From positions 992,001 through 1,056,000 of the forward strand of contig NZ_FNRV01000001.1 in assembly GCF_900105115.1 (NCBI RefSeq): DNA of 64,000 bases. The letters run 5' to 3'. How positions within the stretch are numbered: the stretch's first letter is position 1; every line of letters starts with the position of its first letter. The translations under genes were made by a program, and so were the position numbers. The notes under the pieces are model-generated. The model saw only the letters and a list, made by a program, of their open reading frames with translations, searched no databases and was not told the DNA's origin. Shown one piece after another: positions 51,405-60,731 of the stretch. The stretch is from Pseudomonas mohnii. GTDB taxonomy: Bacteria > Pseudomonadota > Gammaproteobacteria > Pseudomonadales > Pseudomonadaceae.

Positions 51405-51571
51405 CAGGGGTCCTTGGTCGCCAGGCAAAGCGCCATTCGACCAGCGAACTAAGCTTAATGCACCCAGGACATGCAAATCGTCCTGAACATCCCCCACGAC
51501 CACCGCCCAGCGGCGGCTTGCCCAGGCAAACAATGCCTCTGGACTGTGATCCTCTTGAAGGAGCACACGTG

Positions 51572-52618
51572 ATGGACGAGGCCAGACTCAATGACTTCAT
51601 GGGCAAACTGGTGAGTGACATGGGCGGCGCGGCGATGCTCGCCAACGTCATCCTCGGCGAAGAACTCGGGCTGTACCGGGCCATGGCCGACAGCCAGCCC
51701 GTCACCCCTGAAACACTCGCCGGCAAGACCGGCTGCAACCCACGCCTGGTGCGCGAATGGCTCAGCGCCCACGCCGCTTCAGGCTACATGGAACACTCCG
51801 ACGGACAGTTCCGCTTGCCCGAAGAGCAAGCCCTGGCGTTGGCCATCGAGGACTCGCCGGTCTACATCGCCGGCGGCGTCGGGGTGGTCGCTTCGTTTTT
51901 CCATGACAAGGACAAACTGGTCAACGCCATGCGCGGCGACGGCGCCCTGCCCTGGGGCGATCACCATCCGTGCATGTTCAGCGGCACGGAGCGGTTCTTC
52001 CGTCCAGGCTACAAGGCCCACCTGATCGCCGAATGGCTACCGGCTCTCGATGGCGTGGTGGCCAAGCTGGAAGCCGGCGCGAAAGTGGCGGACATCGGCT
52101 GCGGGCATGGCGCCTCCACCGTGATCATGGCCCAGGCCTTTCCCGAGTCGCGATTTGTCGGCTTCGACTACCACGCGCCCTCCGTCACCGTCGCCACCCA
52201 GCGCGCCGAAGAAGGTGGCGTGGCCGGCCGGGCGCGATTCTTCCAGGGCACGGCAAAGAGCTACCCCGGCAACGACTATGATCTGGTCTGCTATTTCGAC
52301 TGCCTGCACGACATGGGCGACCCGGTCGGCGCGGCCAGACATGCCTACGAGTCACTGAAACCGGACGGCACGGTGCTGCTGGTGGAACCCTTCGCCAACG
52401 ACTCGCTCGATGAAAACATCAATCCGGTCGGTCGTTTGTTCTATGCCGCCTCGACCTTCATCTGCACGCCCAACTCGCTGTCCCAGGAGGTTGGTCTCGG
52501 CCTCGGCGCCCAGGCGGGCGAAGCACGGTTGCGCAAGGTGTTCACCGAAGCCGGATTCTCCAGTTTCCGCCGGGCGACGGAAACGCCGTTCAACCTGATT
52601 CTTGAAGCACGCAAGTAA
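51572..52618 (+). CDS. SAM-dependent methyltransferase with N-terminal winged helix (Rv2258c-like)
   Basis: 348 residues. The N-terminal winged-helix-like domain has LYRAMADSQPVTPETLAGKTGCNPRLVREWL. The Rossmann methyltransferase has VADIGCGHGASTVIMAQAFPESRFVGFDYH and YDLVCYFDCLHDMGDPVG. ATG 51572 follows GAAGGAG at a good distance, and 38 upstream in-frame codons are not family-like. Mycobacterial relatives are methyltransferases of unknown substrate. No partner gene is evident. Confidence 0.83.
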   Translation: MDEARLNDFMGKLVSDMGGAAMLANVILGEELGLYRAMADSQPVTPETLAGKTGCNPRLVREWLSAHAASGYMEHSDGQFRLPEEQALALAIEDSPVYIAGGVGVVASFFHDKDKLVNAMRGDGALPWGDHHPCMFSGTERFFRPGYKAHLIAEWLPALDGVVAKLEAGAKVADIGCGHGASTVIMAQAFPESRFVGFDYHAPSVTVATQRAEEGGVAGRARFFQGTAKSYPGNDYDLVCYFDCLHDMGDPVGAARHAYESLKPDGTVLLVEPFANDSLDENINPVGRLFYAASTFICTPNSLSQEVGLGLGAQAGEARLRKVFTEAGFSSFRRATETPFNLILEARK

Positions 52619-52632
52619 GTTCGGTTGCCTTT

Positions 52633-52718
52633 TGTAGGCGCTGGCTTGCCAGCGAAGATGGGTCAGGTACATTGATGTCGACTGACACACCATCGCGAGC
52701 AAGCTCGCTCCTACAGGT
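52633..52718. repeat. REP doublet (REPIN-like)
   Basis: TTGTAGGCGCTGGCTTGCCAGCG (52633-52655) and ATCGCGAGCAAGCTCGCTCCTACAGG (52693-52718) face each other in inverted order in the spacer before the sirtuin gene; the right unit ends only 8 nt from the sirtuin ATG. Confidence 0.7.
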
Positions 52719-52726
52719 TTCCCGAC

Positions 52727-53572
52727 ATGCTCGACAGCCTGACCCTCGAACAACTCGACCGGCTCCAGCAGCTCATGGACGATCAACCGTACGTGGTTCT
52801 GACCGGTGCCGGGATCAGCACCCCGTCGGGCATTCCGGACTATCGCGACAACCAAGGCGTACGGCGTGGCCGGCAGCCGATGATGTATCAGGAGTTTCTC
52901 TCCGCGCCCGAGTCCCGCCGACGTTACTGGGCGCGGGCGATGCTCGGCTGGCCACGGGTGCGCCAGGCCCGGCCGAACGTGGCTCACGACACCCTGGCCC
53001 GATTGCAGAGTACCCGGCAGATCAGCGGCCTGATCACCCAGAATGTCGATACCCTGCACGACCAGGCCGGCAGTCATGATGTGATCGAACTGCACGGCAG
53101 CCTGCACCGGGTGCTGTGTCTGGACTGCGCCAAACGCAGTGAACGGGATTCGATCCAGCAACAGATGGAAGCACAGAACCCCTATCTGGCCGGCGTTGAT
53201 GCGGTGCAGGCGCCGGACGGCGACACCCTGCTGGACGCTGCCTTCGAAGCCCGCTTTCAAGTACCCCGTTGCCCCTATTGCGCCGGTGAACGGATGAAAC
53301 CGGACGTGGTGTTCTTTGGCGAAAACGTCGCGCAGGAAACCGCCGCCAAAGCGATGGCTGCGGTGGAAAAGGCGGCCGGGCTATTGGTCGTCGGCTCGTC
53401 GTTGATGGCCTATTCGGCATTTCGCCTGTGCCGCGCGGTGGTGGATCAGGGCAAGCCATTGCTGGCGATCAACCTGGGCAAGACGCGGGCCGACGACCTT
53501 CTGGACTTGAAGATAGAGATGTCCTGCGAGCAGTTGTTGCCCTTATTGGCACAGCGCCTCTCCCACCTCTGA
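52727..53572 (+). CDS. Sir2-family NAD-dependent protein deacylase
   Basis: 281 residues. VVLTGAGISTPSGIPDYRD is the NAD loop, ITQNVDTLHDQAG and ELHGSL carry the catalytic His, and zinc ligands are CLDC and CPYC (with GERMKPDVVFFGE). VVGSSL closes the NAD pocket. It removes acyl groups from lysines, releasing nicotinamide and O-acyl-ADP-ribose. It is a free-standing gene flanked on both sides by REP elements. Confidence 0.92.
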   Translation: MLDSLTLEQLDRLQQLMDDQPYVVLTGAGISTPSGIPDYRDNQGVRRGRQPMMYQEFLSAPESRRRYWARAMLGWPRVRQARPNVAHDTLARLQSTRQISGLITQNVDTLHDQAGSHDVIELHGSLHRVLCLDCAKRSERDSIQQQMEAQNPYLAGVDAVQAPDGDTLLDAAFEARFQVPRCPYCAGERMKPDVVFFGENVAQETAAKAMAAVEKAAGLLVVGSSLMAYSAFRLCRAVVDQGKPLLAINLGKTRADDLLDLKIEMSCEQLLPLLAQRLSHL

Positions 53573-53587
53573 CGCGACCCAATCCCC

Positions 53588-53685
53588 GTAGGAGCGAGCC
53601 TGCTCGCGATGGATGTCAACGATGACGCGGGCTATCTGAATGCCCGCGGTGTCCTGGCGTCCATCGCGAGCAGGCTCGCTCCTAC
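53588..53685. repeat. REPIN with long inverted arms
   Basis: GTAGGAGCGAGCCTGCTCGC at the left pairs with GCGAGCAGGCTCGCTCCTAC at the right (arms of ~26 nt including GATGGA / TCCATC). An inner GCGGGC / GCCCGC stem is also present. Typical Pseudomonas REPIN between convergent genes. Confidence 0.8.
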
Positions 53686-53696
53686 AAGATGGGAGA

Positions 53697-54599
53697 TCAA
53701 TGTCCTACTGCCTGCCGACTCAGACTTTCTTCTTTAAGCACATCAAACAACGCCTGCGCCGCCGCCGACAGCTCTCCCCCCGGCAACGTCAACACCCCTA
53801 GCGCCCGCTCAACCACCGGGTCGCGCAAGGTGATGCACCGCGCGCCCAGTTCGCGCATCTGCCCGGCGCACAAGGCCGGCACCGCGCTCACACCCAGTCC
53901 GCTGGCGACCATCCGACCGACCGTGGACAACTGATGGCTTTCAAACTCCACTGGCAATTTCATGCCCCGCGCCTGCAAGTGTTCCTCCAGCATTACCCGC
54001 ACCGTCGATGGGCGCTGCAAGGTAATGAACGGTTCCTTGAGCAAGGTCTGCCAGTCGATGTCATCCCGCGTGGCCAGCGGCGAGTCAAGGGGCACGACCG
54101 CCACAAAGCGGTCAACGTACAACGGCGTGAAATGCAACGACGAATTCTGGGTCGGTTCGAACGCCACCCCCAGCTCCACCTGGCGGTCACGGACCATTTC
54201 CAGCACTTGCTCGTTGATCACGTCGTTCACCGTGACGTTGACTTTCGGGTAGCGCGCGCGAAAGGTCTTGAGGATCGGTGGCAGCAGGTTGCCGGCGAAC
54301 GACGGCATGGCCGCGAGGGTCACGCGCCCGCGCTGGAGGGTGAAGCGCTGGCGCAATTCATCTTCGGCATTGTCCCAATCGGCAATCAGGCGGCGCGCCA
54401 GCGGCACCAGCGATTCACCCTCGGCGGTCAATGCGACATTGCGCGTATTGCGGGTGAACAATCGCCCGCCCAGGCTCTCCTCCAGCGCCTTGATGGTCAG
54501 GCTCAGGGCCGACTGAGACAGGTGCAAGCGCTCGCAGGCCACCGCGAAACTCAAACTCTGGGCCACTGCCAGGAAGGCGCGGATCTGCTTGATGGTCAA
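53697..54599 (-). CDS. LysR-family regulator of the ketone-body operon
   Basis: 300 residues from a TTG start at 54599 (GGAG 9 nt upstream, then TTGACCATCAAGCAG reading MTIKQIRAFLAVAQ). The frame continues to an ATG at 54674, but those residues (ILQLRARSLQL) are not LysR-like. The HTH includes FAVACERLHLSQSALSLTIKALE, and a PBP-like effector domain follows. It diverges from scoA-scoB-atoB and probably activates that operon in response to a short-chain acid. The intergenic region is AT-rich. Confidence 0.87.
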   Translation of the reverse strand: MTIKQIRAFLAVAQSLSFAVACERLHLSQSALSLTIKALEESLGGRLFTRNTRNVALTAEGESLVPLARRLIADWDNAEDELRQRFTLQRGRVTLAAMPSFAGNLLPPILKTFRARYPKVNVTVNDVINEQVLEMVRDRQVELGVAFEPTQNSSLHFTPLYVDRFVAVVPLDSPLATRDDIDWQTLLKEPFITLQRPSTVRVMLEEHLQARGMKLPVEFESHQLSTVGRMVASGLGVSAVPALCAGQMRELGARCITLRDPVVERALGVLTLPGGELSAAAQALFDVLKEESLSRQAVGH

Positions 54600-54774
54600 T
54601 GTGCGTTGCTCCAGTTGTAAGCTACGAGCTCTAAGCTGCAAGATCGAAAGCAGCAATTTGATGAGTTTTATCAATTAATACAGCCAAAAAAACAACTTAA
54701 CAAATCAATCTTGCGGCGAGACACTCAACCCTATTCGGCTAGCCAGCCGCCCATAAAGAATAAAAGAGGTGCAT

Positions 54775-55473
54775 ATGGCAGGTTTCGACAAGCGCGTGAG
54801 TTCCTACGAGGAAGCTCTGGCAGGTCTTGAAGACGGCATGACGGTGATCGCCGGCGGCTTCGGCCTGTGCGGGATCCCGGAAAACCTGATCGCCGAGATC
54901 AAACGCAAGGGCACACGCGACCTCACCGTGGTCTCCAACAACTGCGGCGTCGACGGCTTCGGGCTCGGCGTATTGTTGACCGACCGCCAGATCAGCAAAG
55001 TCGTGGCCTCCTACGTCGGCGAAAACAAGCTGTTCGAAGAGCAACTGCTCAAAGGCGAAATCGAAGTCATCCTGACCCCCCAAGGCACCCTCGCCGAAAA
55101 AATGCGCGCAGGCGGCGCCGGCATCCCGGCGTTCTTCACCGCCACCGGCGTCGGCACCCCGGTTGCCGAAGGCAAGGAAGTGCGCGAATTCCATGGCCGC
55201 AAGTACCTGATGGAAGAATCCATCACCGGCGACTTCGCCATCGTCAAAGGCTGGAAAGCCGACCATTTCGGTAACGTGGTCTACCGCCACACCGCCCAGA
55301 ACTTCAACCCGCTGGCCGCCACCGCCGGCAAGATCACCGTGGTCGAAGTCGAGGAAATCGTCGAACCCGGCGAACTGGAACCGTCGCAGATCCACACCCC
55401 TGGCATCTACGTCGACCGGATCATTTGCGGCACGTTCGAGAAGCGCATCGAACAGCGCACCGTGCGTAAGTGA
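54775..55473 (+). CDS. scoA: 3-oxoacid CoA-transferase subunit A
   Basis: 232 residues. [18 protein letters not shown] is the family glycine-rich start (GGFGLCG), followed by [16 protein letters not shown] and the C-terminal [21 protein letters not shown]. With the B subunit it moves CoA from succinyl-CoA to acetoacetate. AGAGGTG precedes ATG 54775; an ATG two codons earlier is possible. First gene of scoA-scoB-atoB. Confidence 0.92.
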   Translation: MAGFDKRVSSYEEALAGLEDGMTVIAGGFGLCGIPENLIAEIKRKGTRDLTVVSNNCGVDGFGLGVLLTDRQISKVVASYVGENKLFEEQLLKGEIEVILTPQGTLAEKMRAGGAGIPAFFTATGVGTPVAEGKEVREFHGRKYLMEESITGDFAIVKGWKADHFGNVVYRHTAQNFNPLAATAGKITVVEVEEIVEPGELEPSQIHTPGIYVDRIICGTFEKRIEQRTVRK

Positions 55474-55510
55474 TCCCCCTGCCCCCGGACCGAATGAAGG
55501 AATAACAACA

Positions 55511-56176
55511 ATGGCACTTTCCCGCGAACAAATGGCTCAACGCGTCGCCCGCGAAATGCAGGACGGCTTCTACGTGAACCTGGGCATCGGCATTCCGACC
55601 CTGGTCGCCAACTACATCCCCGAAGGCATGGAAGTCATGCTGCAGTCGGAAAACGGCCTGCTCGGCATGGGTCCTTTTCCTACTGAAGAAACCATCGACG
55701 CCGACATGATCAATGCCGGCAAACAAACCGTGACCGCCCGTATCGGCGCTTCGATCTTTTCCTCGGCCGAGTCCTTCGCGATGATCCGTGGTGGCCATGT
55801 CGACCTGACCGTGCTGGGCGCCTTCGAAGTCGACGTACAAGGCAACATCGCCTCCTGGATGATTCCCGGCAAGCTGGTCAAGGGCATGGGCGGCGCCATG
55901 GACCTGGTGGCGGGCGCGGAAAACATCATCGTTATCATGACTCACGCGTCCAAGGACGGTGAGTCCAAGCTGTTGTCCCAATGCAGCCTGCCGCTGACCG
56001 GCGCCGGTTGCATCAAGCGCGTGCTGACCGACCTGGCCTATCTGGAAATCCAGGACGGCGCCTTCCATCTCAAGGAACGCGCACCAGGCGTCAGCGTTGA
56101 AGAAATCGTTGCCAAAACCGCCGGCAAACTGATCGTGCCGGACCACGTTCCGGAAATGCAGTTCGCTGACCAGTGA
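55511..56176 (+). CDS. scoB: 3-oxoacid CoA-transferase subunit B
   Basis: 221 residues with [19 protein letters not shown] and the catalytic glutamate in [29 protein letters not shown] and a C-terminal VPEMQFADQ complete it. GAAGGAATAACA precedes the ATG. It forms the active heterodimer with subunit A and carries the glutamyl-CoA nucleophile. 37 nt after scoA. Confidence 0.93.
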   Translation: MALSREQMAQRVAREMQDGFYVNLGIGIPTLVANYIPEGMEVMLQSENGLLGMGPFPTEETIDADMINAGKQTVTARIGASIFSSAESFAMIRGGHVDLTVLGAFEVDVQGNIASWMIPGKLVKGMGGAMDLVAGAENIIVIMTHASKDGESKLLSQCSLPLTGAGCIKRVLTDLAYLEIQDGAFHLKERAPGVSVEEIVAKTAGKLIVPDHVPEMQFADQ

Positions 56177-56187
56177 GGAATCATTCC

Positions 56188-57369
56188 ATGCAAGAAGTCG
56201 TCATTGTTGCCGCCACACGCACCGCCATCGGCAGTTTCCAGGGCTCCCTGGCGAACGTATCCGCCGTTGACCTGGGCGCGGCGGTCATCCGTCAGTTGCT
56301 GGCGCAAACCGGCCTGGACCCTGCCGAAGTCGATGAAGTGATCATGGGCCAGGTATTGACCGCCGGCGCCGGGCAAAACCCTGCGCGCCAGGCATCGATC
56401 AAGGCCGGCCTGCCCTTCGCCGTCCCTGCCATGACCCTGAACAAAGTCTGCGGCTCCGGCCTCAAGGCCCTGCACCTGGGCGCCCAGGCCATCCGTTGCG
56501 GCGACGCCGAGGTGATCATCGCTGGCGGTCAGGAAAACATGAGCCTGTCCAACTACGTCATGCCCGGCGCCCGCACCGGCCTGCGCATGGGCAACGCGCA
56601 ACTCGTCGACACCATGATCAGCGACGGCCTGTGGGACGCGTTTAACGATTACCACATGGGCATCACCGCCGAAAACCTGGCCGAGAAGTACAGCCTGACC
56701 CGCGAGCAGCAGGATGCATTCGCCGCCGCCTCGCAGCAGAAAGCCACCGCCGCCATCGAAGGCGGGCGTTTTGTCGATGAGATCACGCCGATCCTGATTC
56801 CCCAGCGCAAGGGCGATCCCCTGTCCTTCGCCACCGATGAGCAACCACGGGCCGGCACCACCGCCGAATCCCTGGGCAAACTCAAGCCAGCCTTCAAAAA
56901 GGACGGTTCGGTGACTGCCGGTAACGCTTCGTCGCTCAACGACGGCGCCGCCGCGGTGATCCTGATGAGCGCCGAGAAAGCCAAGGCCCTGGGTCTGCCG
57001 GTACTGGCGAAAATCGCAGCTTATGCCAACGCTGGCGTGGACCCGGCGATCATGGGCATCGGCCCGGTGTCGGCCACCCGTCGTTGCCTGGACAAGGCCG
57101 GTTGGTCCATCGATCAACTGGACCTGATCGAAGCCAACGAAGCCTTCGCCGCACAATCCCTGGCTGTGGCCAAGGACCTGGAATGGGACTTGAACAAGGT
57201 CAACGTCAACGGCGGTGCCATCGCCCTGGGCCACCCGATCGGTGCGTCGGGTTGCCGGGTACTGGTGACGCTGTTGCATGAAATGATCAAGCGTGACGCC
57301 AAGAAAGGCCTCGCCACCCTGTGCATCGGTGGTGGTCAGGGCGTGGCACTGGCGCTCGAGCGCGCCTAA
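56188..57369 (+). CDS. atoB: Acetyl-CoA C-acetyltransferase (thiolase)
   Basis: 393 residues. The acyl-accepting Cys is in [16 protein letters not shown] (about 89), the His in [17 protein letters not shown] (about 349) and the second Cys in [10 protein letters not shown] (about 379). It cleaves acetoacetyl-CoA to two acetyl-CoA, completing acetoacetate use begun by the CoA transferase. ATG 56188 follows GAGGAAT; 12 nt after scoB. A terminator follows at 57425. Confidence 0.93.
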   Translation: MQEVVIVAATRTAIGSFQGSLANVSAVDLGAAVIRQLLAQTGLDPAEVDEVIMGQVLTAGAGQNPARQASIKAGLPFAVPAMTLNKVCGSGLKALHLGAQAIRCGDAEVIIAGGQENMSLSNYVMPGARTGLRMGNAQLVDTMISDGLWDAFNDYHMGITAENLAEKYSLTREQQDAFAAASQQKATAAIEGGRFVDEITPILIPQRKGDPLSFATDEQPRAGTTAESLGKLKPAFKKDGSVTAGNASSLNDGAAAVILMSAEKAKALGLPVLAKIAAYANAGVDPAIMGIGPVSATRRCLDKAGWSIDQLDLIEANEAFAAQSLAVAKDLEWDLNKVNVNGGAIALGHPIGASGCRVLVTLLHEMIKRDAKKGLATLCIGGGQGVALALERA

Positions 57370-57424
57370 CGTGTTCAACAGGCTGCACGGGGACCCACGA
57401 AGAACCGCCGTAGCCTGGTAAAAC

Positions 57425-57459
57425 ACCCGGTGTGACGCAGGTCACACCGGGTTCTTTTT
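57425..57459. terminator. Rho-independent terminator of the ketone-body operon
   Basis: ACCCGGTGTGAC, GCAG, GTCACACCGGGT, then TCTTTTT. Perfect 12-nt arms. It lies 10 nt before the stop of the convergent oxidoreductase gene and may serve both directions. Confidence 0.9.
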
Positions 57460-57468
57460 GCCTGGGCT

Positions 57469-58071
57469 TCAGGCAAATCTGACCAGGTTCAAAATCGGCA
57501 AAGGGCCGCCCGGAAACTGTGCCAGCCTTGCCCCGACACTCAGCGTCCCCAGATCGATCCCGAAGAATCCCACTCGCTCGATCAAGTCCACCACCTGCGC
57601 TTTGGCGTCGGCATCGTCACCCGAGACAAACAGCACGCGCCGTCCGCCCTCTGCTGCCGGATCACGCTCAAGCAATCCCGCCGCCAGGTGATTGAAGGCC
57701 TTGACCACCCGCGCACCGGGCACCCACTCGGCGAACACTTCGCTGGACATACGGCCTTGCAGATCCACCGCCTTGAACGATGGCGCCTCAATCGAGTTGT
57801 TGGCATCGATCACGATCCGCCCGTCAAACGCCGGCAGCCCCGCCAGAGCGGTCGGCAACTTCGACCAGTTCACCGCCACCAGCACGATAGGCTGGGCGGC
57901 CGCCTCTTCACGGGTGCCGGCGCGAGCGGTCGGCCCGAGGTCTGCCACCAGTGACGCCAGGCTTTCAGGACCGCGACTGTTGGCGATGACCAGTTCGATG
58001 CCTTGACGCGACAGTGCCCGGGCAAACGCTGCGCCGATTGCGCCGGCGCCGATGATTCCGATGGTGCTCAT
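57469..58071 (-). CDS. NADPH-dependent F420-reductase-like Rossmann oxidoreductase
   Basis: 200 residues. TIGIIGAGAIGAAFARAL is the dinucleotide-binding motif, followed by VIANSRGPESL (NADP-type specificity loop), DANNSIEAP and VKAFNHLAAGLL. This matches short NADPH-binding proteins annotated as F420 reductase-like, although Pseudomonas does not make F420, so the real partner is another small molecule. It diverges from a LysR regulator 114 nt away. Confidence 0.82.
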   Translation of the reverse strand: MSTIGIIGAGAIGAAFARALSRQGIELVIANSRGPESLASLVADLGPTARAGTREEAAAQPIVLVAVNWSKLPTALAGLPAFDGRIVIDANNSIEAPSFKAVDLQGRMSSEVFAEWVPGARVVKAFNHLAAGLLERDPAAEGGRRVLFVSGDDADAKAQVVDLIERVGFFGIDLGTLSVGARLAQFPGGPLPILNLVRFA

Positions 58072-58185
58072 GGTTTTTCACTCCGAGGGGGTTGTGGTTG
58101 GAGTGAATACTGCGCTTGCCATTAGCGCTTTATTAGCCGGTAATAACTTGAATGATATTCAAGCATTGCTATCAGGTGTCGATCC

Positions 58186-59088
58186 ATGGAAACCCTCGCC
58201 AACCTTGAATCCTTTGTGCGCAGCGCCGAAACGGGGAGTTTTTCCGCGGCCGCGCGGTTGCTCGCACTGACGCCTGCTGCGGTCAGTCGCAATGTGGCGA
58301 TGCTCGAACGCAACATCGGCGTCCGCCTGTTCCAGCGCTCGACACGCAAATTGTCCCTGACGGAAGCCGGCGAAAGCTTTCTGGCCAGCATCGGCGGCAA
58401 TCTGGAGGCATTGCAAACGGCGATCAGCGCCGTGAGCACCGACCGTGGCGAACCCGCCGGCGTGCTCAAGGTGAGCCTGCCACCGACGTTTGGCATCAGC
58501 CATGTGTTGCCATTGCTGCCAGCCTTTCTTGCGCGTTACCCGCTGATCCGCCCCGAATGGCACTTCGAAAATCGCCAGGTGGACTTGATTGCCGAAGGCT
58601 ATGACGCGGCCATCGGAGGGGTGTTCGAGCTGACGCCGGGGGTGATTTCAAGAAAACTCGCGGCGGCCGATATTGTCGCCGTGGCGTCCCCTGCGTATCT
58701 GGCGGGACAGGTCCTGCCCGCCCACCCGACAGAGTTGTCTCGACTCAATGGCATCGTGATGCGCGGCAGCCGCACCGGACGCATTCGTCAATGGCTGATG
58801 CAAGATGACGCCGGCCATGAAGCCACGGCCAGCCTGAACGAGAACATCGTGCTCAATGACCCGGCGGCCATGCGAGAGGCGGCGCTTCTTGGCTTGGGCG
58901 TAACCCTGCTGGTACTGCCTGATGTCCAGGCGCATATCCAGCGCGGCGAGCTGGTGCGTGTGCTGCCGGACTGGCATGCCGATGGGGGGGCGATTTCGCT
59001 GTATTACCCGAGCCGGACGCTGATGCCGGCCAAGACCCGGGTGTTCATTGACTTCATGGTCGAGGCGTTTCACCGCGACAGCGCATGA
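58186..59088 (+). CDS. LysR-family transcriptional regulator
   Basis: 300 residues. The winged helix has NLESFVRSAETGSFSAAARLL and LTPAAVSRNVAMLERNIGVRLFQRSTRKLSLTEAG, with the usual effector domain after it. It diverges from the Rossmann oxidoreductase gene, the probable target. Intergenic TAATAACTTGAATGATATTCAAG contains the palindrome CTTGAATGATATTCAAG, a candidate LysR-type site. Confidence 0.87.
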   Translation: METLANLESFVRSAETGSFSAAARLLALTPAAVSRNVAMLERNIGVRLFQRSTRKLSLTEAGESFLASIGGNLEALQTAISAVSTDRGEPAGVLKVSLPPTFGISHVLPLLPAFLARYPLIRPEWHFENRQVDLIAEGYDAAIGGVFELTPGVISRKLAAADIVAVASPAYLAGQVLPAHPTELSRLNGIVMRGSRTGRIRQWLMQDDAGHEATASLNENIVLNDPAAMREAALLGLGVTLLVLPDVQAHIQRGELVRVLPDWHADGGAISLYYPSRTLMPAKTRVFIDFMVEAFHRDSA

Positions 59089-59146
59089 GGGTTCATCGCC
59101 AGTACCAGACAACCATTGCTCACTGGCGGTAGCAGTTTGCTGTCAC

Positions 59147-60478
59147 TCAACCCAGAAACTGCAGGATCAACCAGCTGTTCGCCCCGCTGATCAGCACGAA
59201 CAACCCCCACGCCAGCACCCGCGTCGGTAACCGGTTCACGAACGGCCCCATGAGCCTGTGATCGTTGGTCATCCGGATCAGCGGGTACAAGGCAAACGGC
59301 AACTGCAGACTCAGCACCACCTGACTGAGCACCAGTAACTTGCCGATGGCATCGTCGCCCATCAGCCACACGCCAATGAACGCCGGGATCAATGCCAGCC
59401 CGCGGGTGATCAAACGCCGCTGCCAGCAAGGAATCCGCAGGTCGAGGAAACCTTCCATGATCACTTGGCCGGCAATAGTGCCGGTAAAGGTCGAACTCTG
59501 TCCCGAAGCCAGCAGTGCAACGCCGAACAGCACGCTGGCCAACGCCCCGCCCACTAGCGGGTCGAGCAGGTGATAGGCGTCCTGGATATCCACCACATCG
59601 GTATGCCCGGTCTTGTGAAACGCCGCGGCAGCGAGAATCAGGATGGCCGCGTTGACCAACAGCGCCAGGGCCAGGGAGCCGATGGTGTCGATGCGCGCCA
59701 GTTGCACGGCGTCCTGCTTGCTCGCCAGGTCCTTGCCGATCAGCCGGGTCTGTACGATCGAAGTGTGCAGGTAGAGGTTATGCGGCATCACCGTGGCCCC
59801 GAGAATGCCGATGGCCAAATACAGCGGCGCGGCCTCGCCGATGGCGGAAAGTGAAGGCGTGAAACCTCGGGCAACGTCGGGCCAGTAAGGCTTGATCAAC
59901 AGCAGCTCGACGAAGAAACACGCGCCGATGGTGGCCACCAGCACCAGCATGATCGCTTCCAGACGGCGAAAGCCCCGGTTTTGCAGGGCCAGCACCAGCA
60001 AGGTATCGAACGCCGTCAGCGCAATACCGAAGGTCAGCGAACACCCCAGCAGCAAATGGAACGCCAACGCACAACCGAGCACTTCGGCCAGGTCGGTGGC
60101 GATAATCGAGATTTCCGCCAGCAGCCACTGCGTGCGCGCCGTCCGCGTGCTGTAGCGCTCCCGGGACAACTGCGCCAGATCACGCCCGGTGGCGATGCCC
60201 AGGCGCGAACACAAACACTGCACCACCATCCCCGCCAGACTCGCCAGCAGCACCACGAACAGCAAGCTGTAGCCAAACCGCGAGCCGGCCTCGATGGCGG
60301 TCGCCCAGTTGCCCGGGTCCATGTAACCGATGGACACCAGCAAACCGGGCCCGGCGAAGCGCAGCACGCGTTTGAAAAAGGAAGCGTCGGGGTCGACGGT
60401 AACGCTGCCCGCCACTTCCGGGGGGCAAAACGGCGCGGTGCCGATTTTGGGCAAGCTGAATTTCACGCGAAGGTCCAT
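59147..60478 (-). CDS. mntH: Nramp-family divalent metal transporter
   Basis: 443 residues with 11 membrane helices. Helix 1 has the metal-binding SIGYMDPGNWATAIEAGS, and helix 6 has LGATVMPHNLYLHTSIVQTR. LLASGQSSTFTGTIAGQVIMEGF is the conserved transport signature. It imports Mn2+ (or Fe2+) with protons. ATG 60478 was preferred; the frame extends to 60565 but those residues are not conserved. No Mn riboswitch or clear MntR box was recognised upstream. Confidence 0.88.
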   Translation of the reverse strand: MDLRVKFSLPKIGTAPFCPPEVAGSVTVDPDASFFKRVLRFAGPGLLVSIGYMDPGNWATAIEAGSRFGYSLLFVVLLASLAGMVVQCLCSRLGIATGRDLAQLSRERYSTRTARTQWLLAEISIIATDLAEVLGCALAFHLLLGCSLTFGIALTAFDTLLVLALQNRGFRRLEAIMLVLVATIGACFFVELLLIKPYWPDVARGFTPSLSAIGEAAPLYLAIGILGATVMPHNLYLHTSIVQTRLIGKDLASKQDAVQLARIDTIGSLALALLVNAAILILAAAAFHKTGHTDVVDIQDAYHLLDPLVGGALASVLFGVALLASGQSSTFTGTIAGQVIMEGFLDLRIPCWQRRLITRGLALIPAFIGVWLMGDDAIGKLLVLSQVVLSLQLPFALYPLIRMTNDHRLMGPFVNRLPTRVLAWGLFVLISGANSWLILQFLG

Positions 60479-60593
60479 CAACAGGTGGGAGACGCCCAGC
60501 TTAGACGTTTCAGCGTATACGCAAAACCCTGGGGAGCCGGGCTGTCGGCGATGAGATGTTTGCATCCGATCAAGGTGTTGGCGGGGCTGACGC

Positions 60594-60620
60594 TCTCGCC
60601 GGCAAGCCAGCTTCTACAGG
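60594..60620. repeat. Single REP unit
   Basis: CTCGCCGGCAAGCCAGCTTCTACAGG, a REP-type half of the family seen elsewhere, between mntH and the divergent membrane-protein gene. Confidence 0.6.
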
Positions 60621-60731
60621 GTTGCACGGTGTCTGGATGGGAATGTTGTATACAAAAAAAACAACATCTATAGAGCAATCCGCCGTTCGCAATGCTAACG
60701 TTGCCGCCTGAAACAGATTGGAGACTCGCGT

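Larger units (their letters stand above)
51153..51571. other. Intergenic region between MNIO operon and methyltransferase gene
   Basis: About 420 nt. It holds the GATACA cluster (51201-51283) on the MNIO side and a REPIN-like pair (51333-51404) in the middle. A leader with TGAAGGAGCACACGTG lies before the methyltransferase ATG. No precursor-like small reading frame with signal peptide and cysteines was seen here on either strand. Confidence 0.55.

Noticed and set aside
56038..57426. 462-codon minus-strand frame opposite atoB
   Set aside because: Antisense to a textbook thiolase; the translation is Gly/His/Gln-rich and domain-free.
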